From positions 1-59,842 of the forward strand of contig NZ_CAJYVU010000091.1 of assembly GCF_913778135.1 (NCBI RefSeq): a stretch of DNA of 59,842 bases, read 5' to 3'. Positions 36,418 to 45,900 of the stretch are shown here, one piece after another. Under the pieces are notes generated by a model. The model did not search any database and had not been told where the DNA came from. It worked only from the letters and a program-made list of their open reading frames with translations. How positions within the stretch are numbered: position 1 is the first letter of the stretch; each line of letters starts with the position of its first letter. The stretch comes from an uncultured Sphingomonas sp. Its GTDB lineage: Bacteria > Pseudomonadota > Alphaproteobacteria > Sphingomonadales > Sphingomonadaceae. The position numbers and the translations under genes are program-made.

Positions 36418-37826
36418 TGCTGGTTCGTTGGTCACGTGGACGCCGTGCGGGAATGGTCGCGAGCGGCGCGGCATTGGCGCTCGTCGCCGGGCTGACGGTG
36501 GCGCGCGAGGCGGCATCGCAGGCGAACCCTCGTCCGGCGGCTCCGTCGCGCCAGTCGGCCATGCCGCGTCCGCGCATACCGGTACCGAACGGAGAAACAC
36601 TCGGGCGTATCTTCCTGCCCGACACGCAAGGCTTGTTCGACCGTATCGTCGCTGACGGTCGCGCGCCCGGCATCGCGGGCGCCTTCGGGCACGGCGACGG
36701 TCCGACGCTCTACCTGTCGGCCGGCCGGATCGCCACCGACGCTGGCGCCCCTGCCGCCGGCCCCGACAGCCTGTGGCGCGTTTATTCGATGACGAAACCG
36801 ATCACTGGCATGGCTGCGATGCTGCTGGTGCAGGACGGACGCATCAAGCTCGACGATCCCGTCTCCAAATACATTCCGGCATTCGCGAAGATGCGGGTGC
36901 TGACCAATCCCGACACTTCGCTCGACACGGTGCCCGCGGTACGTCCGATCACCATCCGCATGCTGCTGACCCATTCGGCGGGGCTGAGCTACAACATCCT
37001 CGCCAAGGGACCGCTGCTGAAAGAGACCGAGCGGCTGGGCGTCGTGCCCGCGCAGGTCAATGCCGAGGTCGAGCGCGAGGCGCGGCGCACCCGCCCCACC
37101 AGCCTGCAGGCATTCGCCGAGCGCGCCGCGCAACTGCCGCTGATCGCACAGCCGGGTACGAAGTGGAGCTACTCGATCGGGCTCGACGTGATGGGCGCCG
37201 TGATCGAGCGCGCGAGCGGCATGTCGTTCGAACGCTTCGTGCAGACGCGGCTGCTCACCCCGCTTCGCATGACCTCGACCGGGTGGCAGGTTCCCGCTGG
37301 CGAGCGCGCACGCTTCGCCACGCTCTATGTCGCCGCCGCCGGGCGGCTGATGCCGTTCGATCCCGCCTCGACTTCGCCCTATCTCGAACGTCCCAGCTTT
37401 CCCTACGGCGGCGCGGGGCTGGTGTCGTCGGCGCGCGATTATGACCGTTTCCTGCACATGATCCAGGACGGCGGAACGCTCGACGGGGTCGAGGTGATGA
37501 AGCCGGAGACGGTACGCCTCGCGACCTCCAACCTGCTGCCCGCGGGCGTGAGCTTCACCGGCTATAATCCCGGTACGCAGCCCGGCGCAGGGTTCGGCGC
37601 GGGGGGGTACGTGCAGCTGGAAGACGCGCCCGGCGGCGCACCGCGCGGCACCTATGCGTGGAGCGGTGCGGCCAACACGATCGCGTTCGTCAATCCGTTG
37701 CAGCGGACGCGCGGTACCGCGATGACCAACATCTTCCCGCCCGGCAGCCTCGATCTCGCCAAGCAGGTCGGTGAGGCACTTCGACGCGATGCCGAACGAC
37801 GCGCCGAACAGCAGGGCCGGCGGTGA
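36417..37826 (+). CDS. Serine hydrolase (beta-lactamase/EstB-type esterase)
   Basis: 469 residues, with an N-terminal hydrophobic segment (ASGAALALVAGLTVA) that is probably a signal or anchor. The S-x-x-K motif is SMTK in YSMTKPITG, and the Y-x-x motif is in WSYSIGLDVMG; the late GGYVQLED and YAWSGAANT stretches fit the class C-like esterase and penicillin-binding fold. This group includes esterases and D-aminopeptidases as well as AmpC, so resistance should not be assumed. One-base overlap with mutY and four-base overlap with nudC suggest an operon. Confidence 0.88.
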   Translation: MLVRWSRGRRAGMVASGAALALVAGLTVAREAASQANPRPAAPSRQSAMPRPRIPVPNGETLGRIFLPDTQGLFDRIVADGRAPGIAGAFGHGDGPTLYLSAGRIATDAGAPAAGPDSLWRVYSMTKPITGMAAMLLVQDGRIKLDDPVSKYIPAFAKMRVLTNPDTSLDTVPAVRPITIRMLLTHSAGLSYNILAKGPLLKETERLGVVPAQVNAEVEREARRTRPTSLQAFAERAAQLPLIAQPGTKWSYSIGLDVMGAVIERASGMSFERFVQTRLLTPLRMTSTGWQVPAGERARFATLYVAAAGRLMPFDPASTSPYLERPSFPYGGAGLVSSARDYDRFLHMIQDGGTLDGVEVMKPETVRLATSNLLPAGVSFTGYNPGTQPGAGFGAGGYVQLEDAPGGAPRGTYAWSGAANTIAFVNPLQRTRGTAMTNIFPPGSLDLAKQVGEALRRDAERRAEQQGRR

Positions 37827-38719
37827 CAATGGGCTTAGGCAGTAAACTCACTCCCGGCTTCACCGGCGGTACGCTCGACCGCGCCGATGCGATGCGCCAC
37901 GACGATGCCGCGCTTGCTGCCGCGATGGGTAACTGGCAGGCGCGATTGCTCGTCCTGCACAATTGGGAGCCAGAGGTTACCGACGACGGCCGGCTCGGCT
38001 GGACGATGCTGACCGAGGCGGCGGACGACGCCGAGTTCGTGCTGCTCGGGCTCGACAACGGCCGCCCGCGCTTCGCTGCCTTGCCGCCGGGGCAGGGCGC
38101 GCCGCCGCCTTTCCGTTCGCCGACGTTGTTCGGCGTGCTCGATCAACTCCAGCCCGGCGAGGCGGCGACGTTCGCCACCGCGCGCTCGCTGCTCGACTGG
38201 CATGCGCGGCACCGCTTCTGCGCCAATTGCGGTACGCCGACCGCGCTTTTCCGCGCCGGCTGGGGCCGCAAATGCCCGAACTGCCACGCCGAGCATTTCC
38301 CGCGCACCGACCCAGTCGTCATCATGCTCGCCGAGCACGAGGGCCGCGCGCTGATCGGTCGCCAGCCGAGCTGGCCCGCCGGGCGCTATTCCGCGCTCGC
38401 CGGCTTTCTCGAACCCGGCGAAGCGATCGAGGAAGCCGTTCGGCGCGAGATCGGCGAAGAAGCCGGGGTTGCGGTCGGTTCTGTGCGCTACGTCGCCAGC
38501 CAACCGTGGCCGTTCCCCTCGCAGCTGATGATCGCCTGCGTCGGTCAGGCGCTGAGTGCCGAGATCACGCTCGACGAGAACGAGCTCGAAGACGCCAAGT
38601 GGGTCACCCGCGACGAGGTGCTCGCGGCATTGGATGGCAGCGGCGATGCCTTCCTCGCACCGCCGCCCTACGCGATCGCGCATACGCTACTTCACGCCTG
38701 GGCGCACGAACTGGCATAG
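37823..38719 (+). CDS. nudC: NADH/NAD+ diphosphatase
   Basis: Nudix hydrolase of 298 residues that cleaves NAD(H) and can remove NAD caps from RNA. The zinc ribbon has CANCGTP and CPNCHAEHFPR, and the Nudix box runs from GFLEPGEAIEEAV to REIGEEAGV. The QPWPFPSQLM segment specific to NudC follows. The GTG at 37823 overlaps the previous stop; ATG at 37829 is the alternative. It is convergent with mnmA. Confidence 0.95.
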   Translation: MTMGLGSKLTPGFTGGTLDRADAMRHDDAALAAAMGNWQARLLVLHNWEPEVTDDGRLGWTMLTEAADDAEFVLLGLDNGRPRFAALPPGQGAPPPFRSPTLFGVLDQLQPGEAATFATARSLLDWHARHRFCANCGTPTALFRAGWGRKCPNCHAEHFPRTDPVVIMLAEHEGRALIGRQPSWPAGRYSALAGFLEPGEAIEEAVRREIGEEAGVAVGSVRYVASQPWPFPSQLMIACVGQALSAEITLDENELEDAKWVTRDEVLAALDGSGDAFLAPPPYAIAHTLLHAWAHELA

Positions 38720-38854
38720 CGCGCGTCGGTCCGGCGAGCATTCGTGCCTGCGCTCCGAGCGCGGGGCAGCTGCGTGATGATCGTACAGGCTCCGCGCCGG
38801 GCGTGACCGAGGGGTAGGGCGGCAGGCGAAATCGTGGCGAGGCGCGCCAACGGC

Positions 38855-39955
38855 TCACGCCGCGGCCATCGCCGCCTCCGTCTCCGCGATCCAGCCGCCG
38901 CCCATCACGCGGTCGCCGTCGTACAGCACCGCCGCCTGCCCAGGGGCAACGCCGTATTCGGGCGCGTCGAACACCAGCCGGTCGCCCAGCATCCGCGCCG
39001 GTACCGGCTTCGCCATCGACCGCACCTTGGCGGTGAGCGCGCCGGTGAGCGGACCGAGTACGTTCATATCCTCCAACCGCGCCGCCGCGACCGCCAGCGC
39101 ACGGCGGGGACCGACGACGACGCGCTGCGCTTCGGCCTCGACACGCACGACGTAGAGCGGCTCGGGACTGCCGCCGATCTCCAGCCCGCGGCGCTGGCCG
39201 ACGGTGTAGTGGATGATGCCGCGATGCTCGCCTAGCTTGCGTCCCGACAGGTCGACGATCTCGCCGCCCTGCGCGGCTTGCGGACGCAGTTTCTTCACCA
39301 GCCCGGCGTAATCGCCGTCGGGCACGAAGCAGATGTCCTGACTGTCGGGCTTGGCCGCGACGAGCAGCTCCAGTTCGGCCGCGATTTCGCGCACGCGCGA
39401 CTTGGGCAAATTGCCGAGCGGAAAGCGCAGGAAATCGAGCTGCGCGGCCGTGGTGGCAAACAGGAAATAGCTCTGGTCGCGCGCCGGATCGGCACCGCGG
39501 TGCAGCTCGGCACCACGCTCGCCTTCGATGCGGCGGACGTAATGTCCGGTCGCGAGCGCGTCGGCGCCTAGGTCACGCGCGAGCGCTAACAGGTCGGTGA
39601 ACTTCGGCCCCATGTTGCACTGGACGCACGGGATCGGGGTACGCCCGGCGAGATATTCGTCGGCGAAACGGTCGACCACCTGTTCGCGGAAGCTCGTTTC
39701 GTGGTCGAACACGTAATGCGCGATGCCCAGCCGGTCGCACACCGCGCGCGCGTCACGAATGTCGCGCCCGGCGCAGCACGCGCCGGCGCGCTTCGTCGCC
39801 TCGCCATGATCGTAGAGTTGCAACGTGACGCCGATCGTCTCGACGCCGGTGCGCGCGGCAAGTGCTGCCACGACCGAGCTGTCGACCCCGCCCGACATCG
39901 CGACGACGATGCGGCGCGCGCCCGGGGGCAACTGGAAATCGGCGAGATCTTGCAT
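38855..39955 (-). CDS. mnmA: tRNA-specific 2-thiouridylase
   Basis: Adds sulfur at position 2 of wobble uridine in tRNAs for Lys, Glu and Gln. The ATP PP-loop is [12 protein letters not shown], and the tRNA-interaction segment [12 protein letters not shown] has the first catalytic Cys; the second is in [25 protein letters not shown] and [13 protein letters not shown] are conserved. 366 residues from ATG 39955; an ATG at 39991 would add 12. GCC/GTC-rich DNA of 135 bases separates it from nudC, with no gene. Confidence 0.95.
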   Translation of the reverse strand: MQDLADFQLPPGARRIVVAMSGGVDSSVVAALAARTGVETIGVTLQLYDHGEATKRAGACCAGRDIRDARAVCDRLGIAHYVFDHETSFREQVVDRFADEYLAGRTPIPCVQCNMGPKFTDLLALARDLGADALATGHYVRRIEGERGAELHRGADPARDQSYFLFATTAAQLDFLRFPLGNLPKSRVREIAAELELLVAAKPDSQDICFVPDGDYAGLVKKLRPQAAQGGEIVDLSGRKLGEHRGIIHYTVGQRRGLEIGGSPEPLYVVRVEAEAQRVVVGPRRALAVAAARLEDMNVLGPLTGALTAKVRSMAKPVPARMLGDRLVFDAPEYGVAPGQAAVLYDGDRVMGGGWIAETEAAMAAA

Positions 39956-40185
39956 GGCCTTGTTATAGGCAGTTCGTCGCTCGCCCGCCACTCGCCGCCG
40001 CAGCCGGGCGCGTGCTTTACCGCTCCTTCAGCTTCTCGGGCCTAAGCGGGATTGTAACAAACGACGGTGTCGGGGTGGCCATGCGTGAACAGCATATCAG
40101 AAGACCGGGCCAAGCCGTGAAGACCCTGTTTACCGCGCCGCTTTAAACACCGTTCAAGGCCATCACCCTACAAGGGTCGCACGAT

Positions 40186-40205
40186 GGAACGGGGACACAA
40201 GTTCC
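40186..40205 (+). repeat. Inverted repeat upstream of sciP
   Basis: GGAAC (40186-40190) and GTTCC (40201-40205) face each other across ten bases, ending 16 bases before the sciP start codon. It could be an operator or a small leader hairpin. No CtrA box (TTAA-N7-TTAA) is seen nearby. Confidence 0.4.
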
Positions 40206-40221
40206 CAGCCGAGGTTTAGGA

Positions 40222-40521
40222 ATGATCGAGAACCAGAAGATTCGTCCCGCTAAAGTCATCGGCCCGCTGGGCGAGCCGCTGACGCTGGACACGTTGCCGC
40301 CGGCGGACACGACGCGGTGGGTCGTGCGGCGCAAGGCGGAGGTCGTCGCGGCGGTCAACGGCGGGCTGTTGTCGGTCGACGACGTGTGCGCGCGTTACGG
40401 CCTGACCGTCGAAGAGTTCGCCGGTTGGCAGCGCGCGATCGATCGTTCGGGCATGCCGGGTCTTCGGGTGACGCGCATCCAGCATTACAAGTCGCTGTAC
40501 GAACGCCAGCAGAAATTCTAA
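40222..40521 (+). CDS. sciP: SciP-type CtrA inhibitor (DUF1153)
   Basis: 99-residue DUF1153 protein with a helix-turn-helix (VNGGLLSVDDVCARYGLTVEEF). In Caulobacter, SciP binds CtrA and blocks its transcription activity in late cell cycle. The family N-terminus KVIGPLGEPLTL is present, and W in FAGWQRAID and the HYKSLYERQQ tail are typical. ATG 40222 follows a weak AGGTTTAGG site. With ccrM about 38 kb away, this indicates a conserved CtrA/GcrA/CcrM circuit. The 266 bases upstream hold no gene. Confidence 0.9.
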   Translation: MIENQKIRPAKVIGPLGEPLTLDTLPPADTTRWVVRRKAEVVAAVNGGLLSVDDVCARYGLTVEEFAGWQRAIDRSGMPGLRVTRIQHYKSLYERQQKF

Positions 40522-40538
40522 GCCGAGGTTTCGCCTGC

Positions 40539-40564
40539 GGAACAATATTTCGTTGTCAAGCGTC
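40539..40564 (+). promoter_or_regulatory. Candidate EcfG (general stress) promoter for the GlsB-like gene
   Basis: GGAAC (40539-40543), a 17-base spacer, then CGTC (40561-40564). The alphaproteobacterial EcfG consensus is GGAAC-N16/17-CGTT, so the -35 is perfect and the -10 has one mismatch. The start codon lies 49 bases downstream. YeaQ/GlsB membrane proteins are known general-stress targets in this class, which supports the reading. Confidence 0.5.
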
Positions 40565-40612
40565 TTTCCCCCAGCGCCCGGCTTGGGCGAGTAACCAAGG
40601 GGAGTGTTTGCG

Positions 40613-40870
40613 ATGAACCTCATTATCTGGCTTATTGTTGGCGGTGTCATTGGCTGGCTGGCCAGCATCATCATGCGCACCGACGCTCAGCAGGGCATCT
40701 TCCTGAACATCATCGTCGGCATCGTCGGCGCGTTCCTGGGTGGCCTGATCTTCACCGGTGGCTCGATCAACAACGCACCGCTTAACCTTTACTCGTTCCT
40801 GATCTCGCTGCTGGGCGCCGTCGTCCTGCTCGCGATCGTCAACCTGTTCCGTCGCGGTCGCGTGCGTTAA
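40613..40870 (+). CDS. GlsB/YeaQ/YmgE-family stress-response membrane protein
   Basis: 85 residues, almost all hydrophobic with three helices: IIWLIVGGVIGWLASIIM, then FLNIIVGIVGAFLGGLIF and a C-terminal helix ending in LFRRGRVR. GWLA..I and NIIVGIVGAFLGG are the family signature (transglycosylase-associated name is historical, no enzyme activity shown). ATG at 40613 has GGGGAG eight bases upstream; a GTG at 40604 is in frame. It is followed by a strong terminator. Confidence 0.9.
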   Translation: MNLIIWLIVGGVIGWLASIIMRTDAQQGIFLNIIVGIVGAFLGGLIFTGGSINNAPLNLYSFLISLLGAVVLLAIVNLFRRGRVR

Positions 40871-40895
40871 CCGCACTTCCTAACGGTACAAGCAG

Positions 40896-40925
40896 AACGG
40901 CCGCCCGAGCGATCGGGCGGCCGTT
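40896..40925. terminator. Bidirectional hairpin terminator
   Basis: Perfect 13-base stem, AACGGCCGCCCGA at 40896-40908 and TCGGGCGGCCGTT at 40913-40925, with a GCGA tetraloop, followed by a T. It sits between the convergent GlsB-like and SIMPL genes. The T-run is short on both sides, but stem strength and position make termination very likely. Confidence 0.8.
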
Positions 40926-40931
40926 TCGCGT

Positions 40932-41675
40932 TTATTTCAGCACGAAGCGAACGTTGATCGTCGCCGACACTTCGGTCTCACCGGGCAGCACCTGCGTCGC
41001 GGGCGCACTATCCGCCGCCATCGCGCGGGCGCGGAACATCACCGGCGGTTGCGGCTGCCCGCCGTCATTCTCTCCTGCTTCGTTGATCGACAGGATGCGG
41101 TCGACCCGAAGACCCGCCGCCTGCGCATACAGCGCCGCGCGTGCCTTGGCGCGCGCCACGGCGTCGGTGCGCGCCGCATCCAATGCAGCGTCGGGCTGCG
41201 ACAAGGACAGCGACGGTCCGTCGATCTGGTTCGCGCCTGCCTTTACCAGCGCATCGAGCACCGCGCCGCTGCGCGCGATGTCGCGGAACTTGACCGACAC
41301 GCTGTTGCTCGCCTGATATCCAGTCACCACCGGCGGCTGGTTGTCGGCGTAGCGATATTGCGGCTGGAGCGACACGTTGCTGGTCGACAGGTCGCGCTGG
41401 GCGATGCCGGCGGATTTGAGGCTGGCGATCACCTGCGCCATGCGCGACGCATTTTCCTGCGTTGCGGCAGCCGCGGTCGGCGCCTGTGTCACGACGCCCG
41501 CGCGGATCACCGCCTGATCGGGCGTGCGCGTCACGCGACCGGTCGCGCTCACCTCCAGCACGGTGCCGTCGATCGGCGCCGCCTGCGCCGTGTTCATCTG
41601 TGCCATCACGCTGGTTGGTAGCATGATCGCCGCTGCTCCGGCGAGCCACATGGCGGCGTGTGAAGTTGATCGCAT
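40932..41675 (-). CDS. Exported SIMPL-domain (DUF541) protein
   Basis: 247 residues with a signal peptide (AAMWLAGAAAIMLPTSVMA). The SIMPL fold is visible from VLEVSATGRVTRTPDQAVI, then ASRMAQVIASLKSAGIAQRDLSTSNVSL and the C-terminal GETEVSATINVRFVL strand. Function of such periplasmic proteins is unclear; some bind calcium or oxidative-stress ligands. ATG 41675 has a GGGAGG site seven bases upstream. Divergent from the RND adaptor across 132 bases. Confidence 0.88.
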   Translation of the reverse strand: MRSTSHAAMWLAGAAAIMLPTSVMAQMNTAQAAPIDGTVLEVSATGRVTRTPDQAVIRAGVVTQAPTAAAATQENASRMAQVIASLKSAGIAQRDLSTSNVSLQPQYRYADNQPPVVTGYQASNSVSVKFRDIARSGAVLDALVKAGANQIDGPSLSLSQPDAALDAARTDAVARAKARAALYAQAAGLRVDRILSINEAGENDGGQPQPPVMFRARAMAADSAPATQVLPGETEVSATINVRFVLK

Positions 41676-41807
41676 CAAAAACCTCCCGTTCGTTAACGCT
41701 TGATCGTCTAGGCTCACCGAAACCAACACAAGCTGAATGATGCGCGGGCTTGCGCGCGGTGACGTAGCTGGATAATACAGCGCGGGGTTGAGGGACAAGA
41801 AGCGCGC

Positions 41808-42977
41808 ATGACGTACGAGCCGGGGACTTTGGAAGGCGAACGGCTGTTGCTGACCGATGATCGGCCGCGTCGGCGCCGGCGCTGGATCATCGCCGCGCTG
41901 GTAGCACTCGCGCTCGTCGGCGGGTGGTTCGTGTTCAAGCATGAGAAGGCAGCGCCGCCCGCCGCCCAGTCTTCGGATGCGGGCGGGCCCAACGTTACCG
42001 TGATCGTGCCCGGCAATCAGTTGGTCGACCGCACCGTCAGCGCGACCGGAACGCTCGCGGCCCGGCGCGAGATGCCGGTCGGTGTCGCGGGCGAGGGCGG
42101 CATGGTGTCGCGCGTGCTGGTCGAACCGGGGCAATGGGTGAAGGCGGGGCAGGTGCTCGCAACGGTTGACCGCTCGGTCCAGGCGCAGACCGCCGCCAGC
42201 CTCGCCGCGCAGATCGGCGTCGCGCAATCCGACCTGACGCTCGCGCAGGCGGAGCTGGAGCGCGCGCAGAGCCTGGTCGACCGCGGCTTCATCTCCAAGG
42301 CCGACGTGCAGCGCCGTATTGCGACGCGCGACGCGGCTGCTGCCCGGTTGAAGGTGTCTCGCGCCGCCTTGTCCGAACAACGCGCGCGCAATGCACGGCT
42401 CGACATTCGCGCGCCCGCGGAGGGGCTGGTGCTGACGCGCGGGGTCGAGCCGGGTCAGATCGTCAGTTCAGGCTCGGGCGTGCTGTTCCGCATGGCCAAG
42501 GGTGGCGAGATGGAGATGCGCGCGCAATTGTCCGAAGCCGACCTGCAGGCGATCCACGTCGGGTCGCCCGCGACCGTCGCCCCGGTCGGCGACACGCGGC
42601 AGTTCTCCGGGCAAGTGTGGCAGGTATCGCCGATCATCGATCCGCAGACGCGGCAGGGTATCGCGCGCGTTGCATTGTCGTACAATCCCGCGCTCCGCCC
42701 CGGCGGCTTCGCCTCGACCACGATCACCGCCAACGCGGGCAACGCGCCCGAGCTGCCGCAGTCGGCGTTGCAGAGCGACGAGCAGGGCAATTACGTCTAT
42801 GTCGTCGATGCGAGCAACAAGGCGCAGCGCCGCAACGTGACGCTGGGTCCGGTCGACAACAACAAGGTCGCGATCGCGACCGGGCTGACCGGCAACGAGC
42901 GTGTCGTGCTCTCCGCTGGTGCCTTCCTCAATCCCGGGCAGAAGGTGACGCCGATCCTGCGGCGCCAGGGGAGCTGA
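41808..42977 (+). CDS. RND efflux periplasmic adaptor (HlyD/MFP family)
   Basis: 389 residues. A cytoplasmic Arg-rich stretch (RPRRRRRW) and one anchor helix (IIAALVALALVGGWFVF) precede the periplasmic part, with lipoyl halves (VLVEPGQWVKAGQVLATVD), an alpha-hairpin, and beta-barrel/MP domains. It links the permease to an outer-membrane channel. No TolC-type gene follows, so the pump must recruit one elsewhere. The permease starts seven bases downstream. Confidence 0.93.
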   Translation: MTYEPGTLEGERLLLTDDRPRRRRRWIIAALVALALVGGWFVFKHEKAAPPAAQSSDAGGPNVTVIVPGNQLVDRTVSATGTLAARREMPVGVAGEGGMVSRVLVEPGQWVKAGQVLATVDRSVQAQTAASLAAQIGVAQSDLTLAQAELERAQSLVDRGFISKADVQRRIATRDAAAARLKVSRAALSEQRARNARLDIRAPAEGLVLTRGVEPGQIVSSGSGVLFRMAKGGEMEMRAQLSEADLQAIHVGSPATVAPVGDTRQFSGQVWQVSPIIDPQTRQGIARVALSYNPALRPGGFASTTITANAGNAPELPQSALQSDEQGNYVYVVDASNKAQRRNVTLGPVDNNKVAIATGLTGNERVVLSAGAFLNPGQKVTPILRRQGS

Positions 42978-42983
42978 CGGCTC

Positions 42984-45900
42984 ATGGGTTTCCGCAACAT
43001 CTCGGCCTGGTCGATCCGCAACCCGGTACCGTCGATCGTACTGTTCCTGATCCTGACCGTGATGGGCGTGGTCAGCTTCATCCGCATGGACATCAACCAG
43101 CAGCCGGACATCGATTTCCCCGGCGTGGTGATCTCGATCAACCAGCCGGGTGCGGCGCCCAGCGAGCTCGAAACTCAGGTGACGCAGCGCGTCGAGGCGG
43201 CGGTGCGCAGCCTGGAGGGGATCGACGAGATCAACTCCTACGTCAGCGAAGGCGACTCGACGACGGTGGTGCAGCTGGCGATCGGCACGCCGATCGACCG
43301 CGCGGTCAACGAGGCGCGTGACGCGATCACGCAAATCCGCGCCGATCTGCCCGACGGCATCACCGAGCCGCAGGTCAGCCGCATCAAGGCGAACGATTTC
43401 ACGCTCGGCAGCTTCACCGCGACCGGCACCGACATGTCGATCGAGGATCTGAGCTGGTACATCGACAACACGGTGGCAAAGGAGCTGCTGTCGGTGTCGG
43501 GCATGGGCAGCGTGACGCGCAACGGCGGCGTCGATCGCGAGATCCGCGTCATCCTCGATCCCGCGAAGCTCGCGGCGCAGGGGCTGACCGCCAGCCAGAT
43601 CAACCAGCAATTGCGTCAGGTGAACCTGAATGCGCCGGGCGGCCGCGCGGAGATCGCGGGCGCGGAACAGTCGGTCCGCGTGATCGGCAACGCCGACACC
43701 GCCTATCAACTCAGCCAGACGCAGATCAACGTCGGCGGCGGGCGCACCATCCGCCTCGCCGACATCGCGGTCGTGCGTGACCTGTATGGAGAGCGGCGCA
43801 GCGCGGCGGCGGTCGATGGCCGCTCGGTCATCTCGTTCGACTTCAAGCGTGCCAAGGGCGCCTCAGACGTGACCGTCTTCCGCGAGGCGAAGGCGAAGCT
43901 CGAGGCGCTTGAGAAGCGCAACCCGAAGGTCAAGTTCCGCCTGCGCGTCGACGGATCGGAATATGCGTTGGTCCAGTACAAGGCCGCGATCCACTCGATG
44001 ATCGAGGGCGCGCTGCTGGCGGTGCTGGTCGTGTTCCTGTTCCTGCGCGACTGGCGCGCCACCTTTATCGCCGCGCTCGCGATCCCGTTGTCGGCGATCC
44101 CCGCGTTCTGGTTCATGGACATGCTGGGCTTCACGCTCAACAACATGACCATGTTGGCATTGAGCCTGGTGGCGGGCGTGCTGGTCGACGATGCGATCGT
44201 CGAAATCGAGAACATCGTGCGCCACATGCGGATGGGCAAATCGGCGTTCCAGGCCTCGATCGATGCCGCGGACGAGATCGGCCTCGCCGTGCTCGCGACC
44301 ACGATGGCGATCGTCGCGGTGTTCTTTCCCGTCGGCCTGATGCCCGGCATCTCGGGTCAGTTCTTCAAGAATTTCGGCCTGACCGTCGTCGTCGCGGTGT
44401 TGATGAGCCTCGCGGTCGCGCGCCTGATCACGCCGATGATCGCGGCCTATTTCCTTAAAGCGTCGGGTCACGCGGAGCACGGCGGCGGACGCTGGCTCGA
44501 CGTCTATCAGCGTGTGCTCGTCTGGACGCTGGCGGAGGGAAAGACACCGGCGGCGCGCGCGCGCGGCAGGCTGCGGCGCGCGGCAGGCTATCTGCGCGAC
44601 CACCGCGTCTGGACGGTCGGCATCGGCGCGCTCGCCTTCGCGCTGACGCTGTTCCTGTTCACGCAGATCCCGATGACGTTCCAACCGGCGCAGGACCGCG
44701 ACCGCAGCGTCGTCACCGTCACCATGCCGCCGGGCTCGACGCTGGAGGCGACGCAGGCCGTGGTCGAGCAGGTCGACGAGCTGATGCACCGCCAGCCGCT
44801 CGTCGCAAGCGTCTACGCGACGACGAACGTCGGCTCGGGTCGCCTGAACCTGCAGCTCAAGAAGCCGCGCGACAAGACCTCGACCGAGTTCGAGCGCGAA
44901 CTGACGCCCGAGCTGGCCAAGATCGCCGACGCACGCGTCAATTTCGAGTCGCAGTTCGGCTGGGGCGACAACAACCGCGACCTGTCGGTGACGCTCGCGG
45001 GCGACGATCCCGCGCAATTGGCGCAGACCGCCAATACCCTGGTCAAGCAGATGGCGGGCGTGCGTGGCGTGGTCGCCCCACGTGTCGCGGGTGACCTCAA
45101 CCGGCCCGAAATCCAGATCCGTCCGCGGCTCGACCTCGCTGCCAATCTGGGTGTGACGACCGCTGCGCTGTCCAGCGCGATCCGTATCGCGACCTTGGGC
45201 GACCTCGATCAGAACAGCGCGCGCTTCTCGCTGTCGGACCGTCAGATTCCGATTCGCGTCGCGCTGGCGCAATCGTCGCGCTCGCGTCTCGATACGATCC
45301 AGAACCTGCCGGTGCCGACCGCCACCGGGGGTTCGGTGCCGCTCGGCCTCGTCGCCGAAATCGGCTTCGGTTCGGGTCCGACGCGCATCACGCGCCTCAA
45401 CCAGCAGCGTCAGCTGACCGTCGGCGCGGACCTCGCGCCCGGTCTCGTCGCCAGCGAGGTGATGGCGAAGGTCAAGACGCTGCCGGTGATGAAGAACCTG
45501 CCGATCGGCGTGCAGGAACTGCAGGTCGGGCAGGCCAAGTGGCAGATGGAGATGCTGGTCAACTTCGTCTTCGCGGTGCTGGCGGGCGTGTTCCTCGTCT
45601 TCGCGGTGCTGATCCTGCTTTACCGCCGGCTGCTGCCGCCGGTCGTCAACATGGGATCGCTGCTGCTGGCACCACTGGGCGGCCTGATCGCGCTGATGAT
45701 CGCGGGCCAGCCCTTGTCGCTGCCGGTGTTCATCGGCCTGCTGATGCTGCTCGGCATCGTCGCCAAGAACTCGATCCTGCTGATCGACTTCGCGCTGGAG
45801 GAGATGCAGGCAGGCGTGCCGCTGCGCGCTGCGATCATCGATGCCGGGCACAAGCGCGCGCAGCCGATCCTGATGACGACGATCGCGATGGTCGCCGGCA

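Noticed and set aside
36417..37826. Serine hydrolase as a resistance beta-lactamase
   Set aside because: The SxxK and Tyr motifs are shared by esterases and peptidases; length and operon context with mutY and nudC do not point to resistance.
39956..40221. CtrA box or small gene upstream of sciP
   Set aside because: No TTAA-N7-TTAA was found and the short frames lack ribosome sites.
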